A DNA stretch of 18,017 nt from Bacteroidota bacterium (GCA_023453125.1 JAEXUB010000195.1:1-18017), one strand, 5' to 3'. Counted from the first letter of the stretch, positions 1 through 7,801 are shown. Notes: generated by a model from the sequence alone, not told the origin. Program-made: numbers and translations.

Positions 1-1238
1 GGATTATCCGAAGTCACATATGCAAAACTGCTGTTTGCAGCGGCAATATTTCCCATAACCGGGCGTTTAGTTTTATCCCTGTCGCCTCCGCATCCGAAAA
101 CAGTAATAACCGGTCTGGCTCCTTTTACAATATGATGTACGGCTTTCAATGCCTGGTCAAGGCTGTCCGCCGTATGGGAGTAATCAATTATTACTTTTCT
201 GTTCTTATGAGATATAACCTCAAATCTTCCCGGTACCTGCGGAGCATTTTTTATCCCCTCTGCGGCTGTTTCGGGACTGATACCAAGGACAACCGCATTT
301 GCAAATGCGGCAGTGGCATTATATGCGTTGAATTTGCCGACTAGGCTTGTGGACAGATAGAAATTTCGGCTGTTGTAATAAATTTCCCAGGTGGTTCCGT
401 CAAGTGTATATTCAATGCTGGAAATTCTGAAATCGGCATTATCGGCAGTTCCGTAAGAGAATTTCTCTGCCTTTGTACCGGCAACAAGCTTTACAGAATT
501 CATATCGTCAATATTAAATACCGCTCTTGCACCGGGACAGAGTTTAGTAAACAATATTTTTTTCGATTCGAAATAATGCTCGAATGTCTTATGGTAATCC
601 ATATGGTCCGAAGTAATATTCGTGAAGACCGCCGATGTGAAATCCAGATAGTCTGTTCTGTTGAGTGCAAGCGCGTGCGAAGAGACTTCCATTGCACAGG
701 CACCGCATCCTTCATTTACCATTTCCCTCAGAAGAGCGTTAATAGTATGGGATTGCGGAGTGGTCAGCATTGTCTTCACTTCTCTGTTGCCTATAAAATT
801 TGCTATTGTACCAATAAGCCCGCTTTTAATCCCCGCGGTTTCAAAAATATTCTTTACATAAAATGCCGTTGTGGTCTTTCCCTTTGTACCGGTAATTCCA
901 ACGAGTTTAAGTTCCTTTGAAGGATTGCGGTATAATGCCGCAGCAGCAAGCGGAAGCGATTTGCGGCTGTCTTCAACAAGAATTTTCACACAGCCCGAAT
1001 GATTGAATAACTGGTCCGGTACTGCAGAATCATTATCGAGAATTATTGCGGAAGCCCCTTTATTAATGCACTCCTGAATAAAATTATGCCCGTCCGTCTT
1101 TTCCCCTTTGATTGCGACAAAGAGGGAGCCGGTTTTAACCTCGCGGGAATCAATGGTAATCGTTTCGATTTCCTTCAATTCCGGGTTTCCGGTTACCTGT
1201 ACTGCCTTCAGGCTATTTAATAATTCAGTCAGTCTCAT
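1..1238 (-). CDS. murE: UDP-N-acetylmuramyl-tripeptide synthetase MurE (partial, C-terminus outside window)
   Basis: Cytoplasmic Mur ligase that adds the third amino acid, probably meso-diaminopimelate, to UDP-MurNAc-L-Ala-D-Glu using ATP. About 412 residues are visible of a family length near 490. Seen in the translation: the ATP-binding loop GTKGKTTT at about residues 117-124; TTPQSH, which contacts the UDP-MurNAc substrate; MEVSSHAL; the C-terminal domain entry DYSHTADSL; and FGCGGDRDKTKRP. The reading frame leaves the window within the motif SDNP, where diaminopimelate-specific enzymes read DNPR. The deciding Arg is not visible, so the substrate is inferred. The ATG overlaps the ftsI stop by one base (TAATG), which implies translational coupling in the dcw operon. 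The identification is firm; only the amino acid specificity is open. Confidence 0.95.
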   Translation of the reverse strand, partial: MRLTELLNSLKAVQVTGNPELKEIETITIDSREVKTGSLFVAIKGEKTDGHNFIQECINKGASAIILDNDSAVPDQLFNHSGCVKILVEDSRKSLPLAAAALYRNPSKELKLVGITGTKGKTTTAFYVKNIFETAGIKSGLIGTIANFIGNREVKTMLTTPQSHTINALLREMVNEGCGACAMEVSSHALALNRTDYLDFTSAVFTNITSDHMDYHKTFEHYFESKKILFTKLCPGARAVFNIDDMNSVKLVAGTKAEKFSYGTADNADFRISSIEYTLDGTTWEIYYNSRNFYLSTSLVGKFNAYNATAAFANAVVLGISPETAAEGIKNAPQVPGRFEVISHKNRKVIIDYSHTADSLDQALKAVHHIVKGARPVITVFGCGGDRDKTKRPVMGNIAAANSSFAYVTSDN

Positions 1239-3250
1239 TAGTTAATTGACAGTTTGTTAAGTTTTTTGACTGCTTCGCATTTAACAACACAGATATCCCC
1301 TTTCTGGAATACAGTGCCGGGCTCTATGCTCTGCGAAACCACATTGCCTGTTCCGATAATTTTATATTTCAAACCCGCCTTGTTGAATATGGAAATTGCT
1401 TCTCTAACCGATTTATTCGAAAGGTCGGGCATAACATTTGCGCCGTTATAAGTATTCGATTTTTTTTCGCGCGCGTCGCTCTTTTGCGGAAGGTCCATAT
1501 ATTCAATTCCCCCTCCGTCGTTTGATATTGATGCAAGCCAGGTTTTAATTTTTTCGTTTTTTCTCTGGATATCGGTTTTTTCCGGAGCAATTGAATTATC
1601 AAGCTCAATCAGCTGCGCTGCCACTTCGTGGAAAATAGGCGCTGCAACCAGGCCTCCGTCTTTTCCCACAACCGGAGAGTTGACAAGAATCAGGCATACA
1701 ATTTTTGGATTGTCTGCCGGGAAGAATCCGACAAATGAAGAACTGTGATGTTCTTTTGAATAGGTCTTGCCGACGAGTTTACGGGCCGAGCCGGTTTTGC
1801 CGCCAACCAATACATTCTCAAGCCTGGCATTCTTACCTGTTCCGTTTTCAACAACGCCAATCATAAACTCTTTTATCTTAGCAGAAGTGGATTCCTTAAT
1901 TACTCTGCGGAGCTGAACAGGATTATTTTCCTTTATAATATTTCCCTGTGAATCTGTAACCTGCTTTACAATATAGGGCTGCATCATTGCGCCGCCGTTT
2001 ACAAGAGCGCTGAACGCGGTAATCAGCTGTATAGGGGTTACCATTAATTCGTATCCGAACGAGATATACATCTTTGAATACTGGTTATATGAGTCGGGCA
2101 TTTTAAGTATTCCCCCGTTCTCGCCGGGAAGGTCAACAGATGTAGGGCTTCCGAATCCGAAATCGCGCAGGTATTTATAAAATGTCTTTTTGTCTACTCT
2201 TTCGCTGAGCTTAGCCATACCGATGTTGCTTGAATACTCAAGAACTTCTTTAACCGACAGCTGTGTAGCCTTGTGGGCATCCGTTATTCTGGCGCTTCCT
2301 ATTTTCCATGAACCGTTTTCTACGTTGATAATTTCACTCTCTCGGGCGACATTATTATCAAGATAAATTGACATTGCAAGAGCCTTGAATGTTGAGCCGG
2401 GCTCGTATGGATCGGTTATGCTCCTGTTTCTTCTATCTTCATCGGAAAATTTGCCGTATGCATTGGGATCGAAAGCGGGATTATTTGCCAACGCAAGAAT
2501 CTCTCCCGTATTGGGGTCCATAATAATTCCTACAGCCGATGTTCCGCCGAACTTATCGAGCCCGTTCTGAAGTTCTTTCTCAAGTATCTGCTGATAGCCC
2601 CTGTTGATTGTAAGGACAAGATTGTTTCCGCTTGCCGACTGTGTGGTCTCTTCTTCGTTAACCGAAACCATCCTGCCTATTACATCTCTGCGGATTGAAA
2701 GTTTTCCGTCTTTTCCTGTAAGTTCTTTATCGAATGCTTTTTCGAGTCCGTAAACCCCTTTCAGGTTTTCGTCTACATAGCCCAGTATATGTGAAGCCAG
2801 AGTGCCGTAAGGATAAATGCGTGAGTAGTCATCAATTTTTTTAAGTCCGTCAGCAACAAAATCCTTAAGCATAAGGGCTTTTTCGTGTTCTGCTTTTTTC
2901 TCAATTAAAATATTTCTGGAGCTTTCGCCGATAAGGTTTATATAATAGGACTGTTCTCTGCCGAATACCTGTGCGAATTTAGATGAAATTCTCTCGAGGC
3001 TTTTTTCTTTTACCATTCTGGCATCAACCATAAATGATACATCGTCTTTTGTGTAGGTTAGAACCACTCCGTTCCTGTCCTTTATTACGCCTCTTTCGGC
3101 CTTAACATTTTCAAATTTGTTCTGCTGCCGCTCCGCGAGAAAAGCAAGGTTTTCATGGTCAACAATCTGAATCTTCACCAACCGCACAACAATTATGCTT
3201 AATCCGATAAAGAGAAAAAATATTAAGAGCAAAAGACGGTTACTTGCCAT
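1238..3250 (-). CDS. ftsI: FtsI/PBP3-type peptidoglycan transpeptidase with C-terminal PASTA domain
   Basis: Class B penicillin-binding protein that cross-links septal peptidoglycan in the periplasm. It has 670 residues. A single N-terminal membrane anchor (about residues 4-25) precedes the PBP dimerisation region. The transpeptidase domain carries all three active-site motifs: S286-T-F-K289 with the nucleophilic Ser, S340-S-N342, and K485-T-G. A C-terminal segment (about 605-660, beginning MPDL) has the pattern of one PASTA domain. In other bacteria PASTA domains are linked to binding of unlinked peptidoglycan or to localisation. The gene start overlaps the upstream ftsL-like gene by 11 bases and its stop overlaps murE by one base. 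This position between ftsL and murE supports the divisome assignment over an elongation PBP2. Confidence 0.93.
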   Translation of the reverse strand: MASNRLLLLIFFLFIGLSIIVVRLVKIQIVDHENLAFLAERQQNKFENVKAERGVIKDRNGVVLTYTKDDVSFMVDARMVKEKSLERISSKFAQVFGREQSYYINLIGESSRNILIEKKAEHEKALMLKDFVADGLKKIDDYSRIYPYGTLASHILGYVDENLKGVYGLEKAFDKELTGKDGKLSIRRDVIGRMVSVNEEETTQSASGNNLVLTINRGYQQILEKELQNGLDKFGGTSAVGIIMDPNTGEILALANNPAFDPNAYGKFSDEDRRNRSITDPYEPGSTFKALAMSIYLDNNVARESEIINVENGSWKIGSARITDAHKATQLSVKEVLEYSSNIGMAKLSERVDKKTFYKYLRDFGFGSPTSVDLPGENGGILKMPDSYNQYSKMYISFGYELMVTPIQLITAFSALVNGGAMMQPYIVKQVTDSQGNIIKENNPVQLRRVIKESTSAKIKEFMIGVVENGTGKNARLENVLVGGKTGSARKLVGKTYSKEHHSSSFVGFFPADNPKIVCLILVNSPVVGKDGGLVAAPIFHEVAAQLIELDNSIAPEKTDIQRKNEKIKTWLASISNDGGGIEYMDLPQKSDAREKKSNTYNGANVMPDLSNKSVREAISIFNKAGLKYKIIGTGNVVSQSIEPGTVFQKGDICVVKCEAVKKLNKLSIN

Positions 3251-3569
3251 ATTTCTCGTTTATTTTATTTATCAGGTACTCTAACTGCTTTTTATCAACT
3301 GCGAGGCTGTCTATATTAACTCCCGGTTTAACCAGCCCGATTGTATCCTGTGCAATCGGAACAATTCTTTCGGCTGCGGTAAGTTTCTGTATTTCTATCT
3401 GCCTCATTTCAATTTTATTCTTCTTTTCAACAAGTTCTTCCCCTTTTGTAACTTTTTCCTTTACCATGCTTTTAATTTCAGTAAGGAGAATTACATACAA
3501 AAAGAGGACGATAACGGTAAACCCGAATCCTGCAATAAAGTTTTTAAAAAATCTGCTTTTGTTAATCAT
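3240..3569 (-). CDS. ftsL: FtsL-like cell division protein
   Basis: A 109-residue bitopic membrane protein. It has a short basic N-terminus (KSRFFKN), one hydrophobic helix at about residues 12-30, and a charged heptad-like periplasmic stretch at about 31-70, consistent with the coiled coil through which FtsL pairs with FtsB/DivIC in the divisome. FtsL proteins diverge too much for recognition by residue alone, so the call rests on size, topology and position between rsmH and ftsI. Its ATGA start overlaps the rsmH stop by four bases, and its 3' end overlaps ftsI by 11 bases. Both overlaps suggest tightly coupled translation. The gene symbol is assigned by synteny. Confidence 0.8.
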   Translation of the reverse strand: MINKSRFFKNFIAGFGFTVIVLFLYVILLTEIKSMVKEKVTKGEELVEKKNKIEMRQIEIQKLTAAERIVPIAQDTIGLVKPGVNIDSLAVDKKQLEYLINKINEKYGK

Positions 3570-4492
3570 ATTCTTTCAGCCGCCCTAAGTTTGGCACTTC
3601 TCGCTCTTCTGTTAATTCCGGTTTCTTCGGCAGTTGGAGTAACCGGTTTGCGCGTCAGAATATCAAGCCTCCTCTCCTTTCCGCAAATGCAGACCGGAGT
3701 CTTTGGAGGACAGACGCATTCAAGGTTTTCATACTTGAAGAAATCCTTAACAATCCTGTCTTCGAGAGAGTGATAAGAAATAATTACCAATCTTCCCCCT
3801 TTATTCAGTCTTTCAACAGAAGACGAAAGAAAATTTTTCAGTTCTTCGAGCTCATTGTTAACGTGGATTCTAAGAGCCTGGAAAACGCGCGAAAGCATTT
3901 CAGGTTCGAATTTAGGGGGAACAATTTTGCTTACAATTCCCCTCAGCTGAGGAGTGCGCATAATTTTTTCGGAAGCTCTTAACTCTGCAATTTTTCTTGC
4001 GATGTATCTCGATTTCTTTTCCTCTCCGTATTTGAACAGTATATCGGCAATTTCCTCCTCTGAAGCAGTATTGAGAAAATGGTAAGCCGGAGCCCCTTTG
4101 CTTTTATCCATTCTTAAATCGAGAACCGCATCCTCTCTGTATGTAAATCCCGAATCCGCGTCATCAAGCTGAAATGAGGAAACTCCCAAATCAGCAAAGA
4201 TGCCATCATACCCGTCAATGAACTCAATCTTCGAAACAATATCTATATCGGTAAATGCTGCTTTATATATTCTTGCTCTTGTGTCATTCTCAAATTTCTG
4301 CAGGCAGAATTTAAAAGCATTATCGTCTTTGTCGGTGCCGACAACCTTGCTTTTCTTTCCAACTGAATTAAGAATTTTTGAATAGTGCCCGCCGAATCCA
4401 AGTGTCCCGTCAAAATAATTCCCTTCTTTTTTAACAACCAAATAGTCAATACTTTCCGATAATAAAACAGGAACATGTATTTCGTTTTCCAT
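3566..4492 (-). CDS. rsmH: 16S rRNA m4C1402 N4-methyltransferase RsmH (MraW)
   Basis: SAM-dependent enzyme that methylates N4 of C1402 in the decoding centre of 16S rRNA. The product of about 308 residues is normal for the family. Visible motifs are the N-terminal HVPVLL, the SAM-binding loop DGTLGFGGHYSKIL, the acidic DLGVSSFQLD, the catalytic-region ISYHSLEDRIVK (family FHSLEDRIVK), and the C-terminal NRRARSAKLRAAERI. A Cys-rich CVCPPKTPVCICG stretch sits in the usual position near the C-terminus. I chose the ATG at 4492, which overlaps the mraZ stop as TGATG; a TTG one codon upstream is also in frame. The gene lies between mraZ and ftsL, as in most dcw clusters. Confidence 0.96.
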   Translation of the reverse strand: MENEIHVPVLLSESIDYLVVKKEGNYFDGTLGFGGHYSKILNSVGKKSKVVGTDKDDNAFKFCLQKFENDTRARIYKAAFTDIDIVSKIEFIDGYDGIFADLGVSSFQLDDADSGFTYREDAVLDLRMDKSKGAPAYHFLNTASEEEIADILFKYGEEKKSRYIARKIAELRASEKIMRTPQLRGIVSKIVPPKFEPEMLSRVFQALRIHVNNELEELKNFLSSSVERLNKGGRLVIISYHSLEDRIVKDFFKYENLECVCPPKTPVCICGKERRLDILTRKPVTPTAEETGINRRARSAKLRAAERI

Positions 4493-4932
4493 CAAATTTT
4501 CATGACCTCTTTCGCTATTTCGGCGTATTGTTCAAGGTTTTCTTTAATATATGCTTCGTAAGTTTCGGGATTCCATATTTCAATTTTTTTAACAGCACCA
4601 AGAATCAGAACTTCTCTCTGAATTCCGGCGTATTCTATAAGATTTTTTGAAAGGGATAAACGCCCCTGCGAATCGAGTGAATCCGATTCAGCCTTATCGG
4701 TGAACATCCTTATGAACATTGCGTCCTTAGGATTGAATGTATTCAGATTATTCAATTTGCCTGCTACAAGCTCTTCCCATTTATCCCAGGGATAAACATC
4801 TATACACTTTACGGTTCCGCGTGTCATAACAAAAGTATCGTTTGCCTCTTGTTTAACGAACTTACGCAGTTTAGCCGGCAGGGCAACCCTCCCCTTGGCA
4901 TCAATCGAATATTTAAAGCTTCCTATAAACAT
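4492..4932 (-). CDS. mraZ: Transcriptional regulator MraZ
   Basis: First gene of the division cluster and a DNA-binding autorepressor of it. The 146-residue product contains two copies of the SpoVT-AbrB-like fold: FKYSIDAKGRVALPAKLR near residues 5-22 and SLDSQGRLSLSKNL in the second half. The (D/S)xxGR(V/L)xLP-type signature is diagnostic. The open frame extends 27 codons further upstream, but the family begins at MFIGSF. The ATG at 4932 follows a GGTGGAG purine stretch, and the upstream extension would translate the operator DNA, so 4932 is the sensible start. A promoter and a three-unit repeat lie directly upstream, fitting autoregulation. Confidence 0.95.
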   Translation of the reverse strand: MFIGSFKYSIDAKGRVALPAKLRKFVKQEANDTFVMTRGTVKCIDVYPWDKWEELVAGKLNNLNTFNPKDAMFIRMFTDKAESDSLDSQGRLSLSKNLIEYAGIQREVLILGAVKKIEIWNPETYEAYIKENLEQYAEIAKEVMKI

Positions 4933-4946
4933 AACTCCACCTTTGT

Positions 4947-4971
4947 TGGGGAAATTCAACACTTTTCCCCA
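4947..4971 (-). repeat. Inverted repeat in the mraZ leader, overlapping the operator
   Basis: A perfect 8-bp inverted repeat (TGGGGAAA at 4947-4954, TTTCCCCA at 4964-4971) with a 9-base loop lies 15 bases upstream of the mraZ ATG. If transcription starts around 4975, as the promoter predicts, the mRNA leader would begin with this hairpin. It overlaps two of the three MraZ repeat units, so the same bases may act as DNA operator and RNA hairpin. The pairing is seen directly; any role is inference. Confidence 0.6.
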
Positions 4972-4981
4972 CTTTCCCCCA
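4952..4981 (-). promoter_or_regulatory. Probable MraZ operator: three direct repeats with 10-bp period
   Basis: Reading the minus strand, three adjacent 10-bp units begin TGGGGGAAAG (4981-4972), TGGGGAAAAG (4971-4962) and TGTTGAATTT (4961-4952). MraZ proteins of E. coli and mollicutes are known to bind TGGG- or AAAGTG-type direct repeats spaced at about one helical turn upstream of mraZ. The location immediately downstream of the -10 element would let bound MraZ block initiation. The third unit is degenerate. Periodicity and location are seen; binding is inferred. Confidence 0.72.
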
Positions 4982-5010
4982 AAATAACGATTTTTTTGGG
5001 GTAAAGTCAA
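4982..5010 (-). promoter_or_regulatory. Sigma-70-type promoter of the mraZ operon
   Basis: On the minus strand a TTGACT -35 element (5010-5005) is followed after 17 bases by TTATTT (4987-4982) as a -10. Spacing is ideal and the -35 is one base from consensus; the -10 is weaker. Predicted initiation near 4975 falls inside the MraZ repeats. Confidence 0.6.
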
Positions 5011-5108
5011 CATTTTTTTTCAAAAAAATAGTGATTCAGCGCAAAAGTGAATTTTTGCCCGGCTGTGTTGTCCTGATGGGAAATAATGGAGGGTTAATTA
5101 TTTAAATT

Positions 5109-6320
5109 TTAATTGCCAAGATATTTATCGAGGAGGATCTGTGCCTTTTGAATTCCCAGTTCCTTTGCTTTTTTCCAGTCCTGTATTGCCTTGTAAAACT
5201 GGTCCTGTGCCATATAGGCAATTCCTCTGTTATAGTAGGCGAATGCTTCAGTGGGATTTAGTTCGAGAGCCTTCGAATAGTCTTCAATGGCTTCGCTGTA
5301 TCGGTTAAGATTCATATATACGTTGCCTCTCTTGTTGAATGAGGCTACATCATTTGGATTTTTGCCAATATTTCTCGTGCTGTCTTTAATTGCCAGTGCA
5401 GGGTCCAGCTGGGATGCCTTATTGAAATCGAGTGCGGCTTTGTCATATTCTTTCATATTTTCATTTGCCAGCCCCCGGTTGTAGTATGCCTCGGCATTGT
5501 TAGGATTGAATTTTATTGCTTTTGTATAATCGGAAGCGGCTTTTTCATAATGTTTTAAGTGCATATGGGCAAGTCCGCGGTAATAATGTGCATCTGAATT
5601 CCCCGGCTCTTTCATTATGGTGTCGGTGTATATCACTATCGCAACAATCGGGTCCTGTTCAATAATTTTCTTCTGTGCCTCCGACTGCTCGTCAACCACA
5701 ATAAAATCTTTTTCTCCAGCAGAATGGTCGTAACTGCTCTCCGGTTTCTCCAGCACCTCAAAGTCTTCAATGCCAATGACAGGAGTAATTTCTTTTTCTT
5801 CGGCAGGAGCGGGGGATTCAATCTTTTCAATGGCAGTTTTCTGAGATGCCGCTTCTTCTTCTTTTAATAAAAATGCATATTGAGAATCGAGAGAGGCTGC
5901 TTTTTCGAAATCCGCACGGCACTCGGCATCCATTTTTAGGGATTTATATGTCTTACCTCTGTTGTAGTAGGCTTTGGCAAAAGAGGGACTTATAGATACC
6001 GCTTCGGTAAAGTCTTTAATTGCACTCCCCATATCGCCGCATTCCTGATACATAATTCCTCTGTTGTTGAATGCGTCGTAGAAAATGGGATTAAGGACAA
6101 TTGCCCGGGAATAATCTACAAAGGCTTCGTCGGTTTTTTTTATAGCCTGGTTTGAAATGCCCCTGTTGAAATAGAAGACCGCATTCTCGGGGTCGAGGGC
6201 AATAGCCTCGTCGTAATTTGAAATAGCCGCAACGTGTTCCCCTTTTTCGGCTCTTTCAATTCCCCTTTTATTAAAACTTTCCGCTTTCTTTTTTGTTAAT
6301 AGGTCGCCTATCCAGGCCAT
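5109..6320 (-). CDS. TPR repeat protein, cytoplasmic
   Basis: A protein of about 403 residues made almost entirely of tetratricopeptide repeats, which form helical scaffolds for protein-protein contacts. The partner is not deducible. About four repeats occupy residues 10-150, with the usual YYNRG / A..DF.KA..L.P pattern. An acidic, proline-containing linker (about 155-225) follows, then roughly five more repeats to the C-terminus. There is no signal peptide or membrane helix. I prefer the ATG at 6320 (MAWIG) over the in-frame TTG four codons upstream; neither has a clear ribosome binding site. The gene is on the same strand as the dcw cluster but is separated from mraZ by that cluster's own promoter, so a functional tie to division is only possible. 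Confidence 0.85.
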   Translation of the reverse strand: MAWIGDLLTKKKAESFNKRGIERAEKGEHVAAISNYDEAIALDPENAVFYFNRGISNQAIKKTDEAFVDYSRAIVLNPIFYDAFNNRGIMYQECGDMGSAIKDFTEAVSISPSFAKAYYNRGKTYKSLKMDAECRADFEKAASLDSQYAFLLKEEEAASQKTAIEKIESPAPAEEKEITPVIGIEDFEVLEKPESSYDHSAGEKDFIVVDEQSEAQKKIIEQDPIVAIVIYTDTIMKEPGNSDAHYYRGLAHMHLKHYEKAASDYTKAIKFNPNNAEAYYNRGLANENMKEYDKAALDFNKASQLDPALAIKDSTRNIGKNPNDVASFNKRGNVYMNLNRYSEAIEDYSKALELNPTEAFAYYNRGIAYMAQDQFYKAIQDWKKAKELGIQKAQILLDKYLGN

Positions 6321-6454
6321 ATAGAGTACCAAAATTTTAAATTTTCAATATTTAATTATCGGCATAGTGGAATTTAACTTTAGGGGAAAAACCCATAACC
6401 GGTGTAAAAAGAGAAGAAAATAGGTGCAGATAAACCAATAAAATAAGATGAGGT

Positions 6455-6485
6455 AAAAAACGCACAGCCCCGTAGTACGGGGCTG
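6455..6485 (-). terminator. Rho-independent terminator after tRNA-Thr
   Basis: An 8-bp GC-rich stem (CAGCCCCG / CGGGGCTG, 6465-6472 with 6478-6485) closes a 5-base loop. On the minus strand it is followed, after the four bases TGCG, by six T. It lies 24 bases beyond the tRNA 3' end and probably terminates the whole HU-to-tRNA unit. Confidence 0.8.
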
Positions 6486-6508
6486 CAAACTGATTGATAT
6501 CTTAGCAG

Positions 6509-6581
6509 AGCCATCTGCCGGAATTGAACCGGCGGCCTGCTCATTACGAATGAGCTGCTCTACCAGCTGAGCTAAGATGGC
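6509..6581 (-). tRNA. tRNA-Thr (anticodon CGU)
   Basis: A complete 73-nt cloverleaf. The acceptor stem is GCCATCT/AGATGGC, the D arm GCTC/GAGC, the anticodon stem GCTCA/TGAGC around loop TTCGTAA, and the T stem GCCGG/CCGGC around TTCAATT. The anticodon CGT (6548-6546) reads ACG, giving Thr. The 3' CCA is not encoded and must be added after transcription. It follows the small ribosomal protein gene by 13 bases and precedes a terminator, so it is likely processed from the shared transcript. Confidence 0.95.
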
Positions 6582-6594
6582 CTTTAGAAAAAAA

Positions 6595-6690
6595 CTATCT
6601 TATTCTCTTTTTATGTCTGTTCTTTCTAAGTCTTTTTTTCCTCTTGTGCGTAGCCATTTTATGGCGTTTTCTTTTTCTTCCGCAAGGCAT
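6595..6690 (-). CDS. 31-residue AURKAIP1/COX24-type small ribosomal protein (bS22/mS38-like)
   Basis: A tiny, extremely basic protein: M-P-C-G, then almost only Lys, Arg and His, with a central KMATHKRKKRLRKNRHKKR. This matches the AURKAIP1/COX24 domain of mitochondrial mS38 and the small bS22-type proteins of bacterial ribosomes. The known relatives sit in the small subunit near the decoding-region rRNA. The AGGAG ribosome binding site in front of the ATG partly overlaps the stop of the upstream zinc-ribbon/TPR gene, and tRNA-Thr follows. Its position in a unit with HU and a tRNA fits a translation-linked housekeeping role. It is short enough to be missed by length-limited gene callers. Confidence 0.85.
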   Translation of the reverse strand: MPCGRKRKRHKMATHKRKKRLRKNRHKKRIR

Positions 6691-6701
6691 TGCTGCTTCT
6701 C

Positions 6702-7460
6702 CTATTTATTTTGATTTAAAAAATCCTGTGCTCTTTTTCCAATTTCGGTTGCCGGGCCCAGTTCAACGGCTTTTTTCCACCATTTAACCGCTTCGGCCTT
6801 ATTGTTCAATCCGAAATTATAGACAACTCCGAGATTTAAATGGGCTATCTGATGCTTCGGATTCAACTCAATTCCTTTTTTGAAATTCTTTATTGCTTCC
6901 TGATGCTGTTCCAAATTGAAATAGCATACTCCCATATCAACAATTACATCCGGTTCGTTGGGGCGGGAAGCCAGATAAACTTTATATTTTTCTATTGCCT
7001 TCTGATAAAATCCGGCGTCGTTATACATATGCGCAAGAGAAAGAAGGCTTTCAAAATTCGAAGGATTGTTTTTAACCAGTTCTTCCTGCGCGTTTAATGC
7101 TTCTACGTTAGCAAGCTGGTTTCCAGCCTGAGACTGGCTTCCCTGCTGCTGGGCTGATGCCGGAGATGATCCTCCATCCAGAATTCCCGATGCATATAAA
7201 AGAACAAAACCTACTATTGCCAGGGCAATAGCCAGATAAATAATCTTTGTGCCTGAAATCTGTTTCCCCTCCTGCTTAACGGACTGCTTCGGATTATGGG
7301 GAGCTCTCTTGCCTTGTGCCTGGGCTGTACTGCCCTGATTTACCTGATGGATTTTTTCTTCACCGGTCAATTTAGCACCGCAGGAAGGACAGAAATTTGA
7401 TTTCTGCGGAATTACATCGCCGCAAACGGCGCATACTACATATATATCTTGATTCTTCAG
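6702..7460 (-). CDS. Zinc-ribbon, single-transmembrane, TPR protein with non-canonical start
   Basis: From CTG at 7460 the product has about 252 residues. It starts with a double-CxxC zinc ribbon (C10-x2-C13 ... C24-x2-C27 followed by GAKL), then a Gln-rich polar linker, one membrane helix at about 73-93, and about three TPRs at 105-245 that probably face outwards. No ATG, GTG or TTG precedes the zinc ribbon: the frame opens after a TAG at 7469-7467 with ATT (7466), AAT and CTG (7460). The first conventional codon, TTG at 7370, would discard the whole zinc ribbon. The frame begins right behind the HU stop (TGA 7474-7472), so initiation may depend on ribosomes finishing HU. Function is unknown; zinc ribbon plus TPR suggests a scaffold or assembly factor. 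The coding region is certain, the start codon is not. Confidence 0.8.
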   Translation of the reverse strand: MKNQDIYVVCAVCGDVIPQKSNFCPSCGAKLTGEEKIHQVNQGSTAQAQGKRAPHNPKQSVKQEGKQISGTKIIYLAIALAIVGFVLLYASGILDGGSSPASAQQQGSQSQAGNQLANVEALNAQEELVKNNPSNFESLLSLAHMYNDAGFYQKAIEKYKVYLASRPNEPDVIVDMGVCYFNLEQHQEAIKNFKKGIELNPKHQIAHLNLGVVYNFGLNNKAEAVKWWKKAVELGPATEIGKRAQDFLNQNK

Positions 7461-7471
7461 ATTAATCTACC

Positions 7472-7774
7472 TCATTTCTCCTGTGATGAATTTTTCATCC
7501 CGCGGTCAACCGCGGCTTTAAAGTCCTTGGAGAATTTAAAGACAGGTACAAAGTGTTCTTCAACAAAAACTTTTTCACCTGTTCGGGGGTTTCTTGCAAG
7601 GCGTCCTGCTTTTTTCTTTACCTTATAGCTTCCGAAACCTCTTATCTCGATACCTTTCCCTTCTCTCAATGCCTGAATAACAGTATTGAGAAAGCCTTCA
7701 ACAATGGCTTCGGTTTCAAGTTTGGTAAGCCCGATTCCTTCTGCAATTTTTTCCACAATGTCAGCTTTGGTCAT
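7472..7774 (-). CDS. HU/IHF family DNA-binding protein
   Basis: A 100-residue nucleoid protein that dimerises and bends DNA. It shows the family layout: helical N-terminus MTKADIVEKIAE, then EIRGFGSYKVKKK, and the beta-arm tip motif R61-N-P-R-T-G-E67 with the intercalating proline P63. The C-terminus extends slightly with a polar tail. The GFGSY/ARNPRTGE variant is shared by HU and IHF subunits, and sequence alone does not separate them. It leads a minus-strand unit with the zinc-ribbon/TPR gene, the small ribosomal protein and tRNA-Thr, and has its own promoter. Confidence 0.94.
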   Translation of the reverse strand: MTKADIVEKIAEGIGLTKLETEAIVEGFLNTVIQALREGKGIEIRGFGSYKVKKKAGRLARNPRTGEKVFVEEHFVPVFKFSKDFKAAVDRGMKNSSQEK

Positions 7775-7801
7775 AAACCACCCGACTTATATTCATAATT
7801 T

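Noticed and set aside
132..920. Plus-strand open frames opposite murE
   Set aside because: The minus strand carries the full set of MurE motifs without interruption; the plus frames are non-coding shadows.
4933..5013. 27-codon N-terminal extension of MraZ
   Set aside because: It would translate the operator repeats and hairpin, and MraZ proteins begin at MFIGSF.
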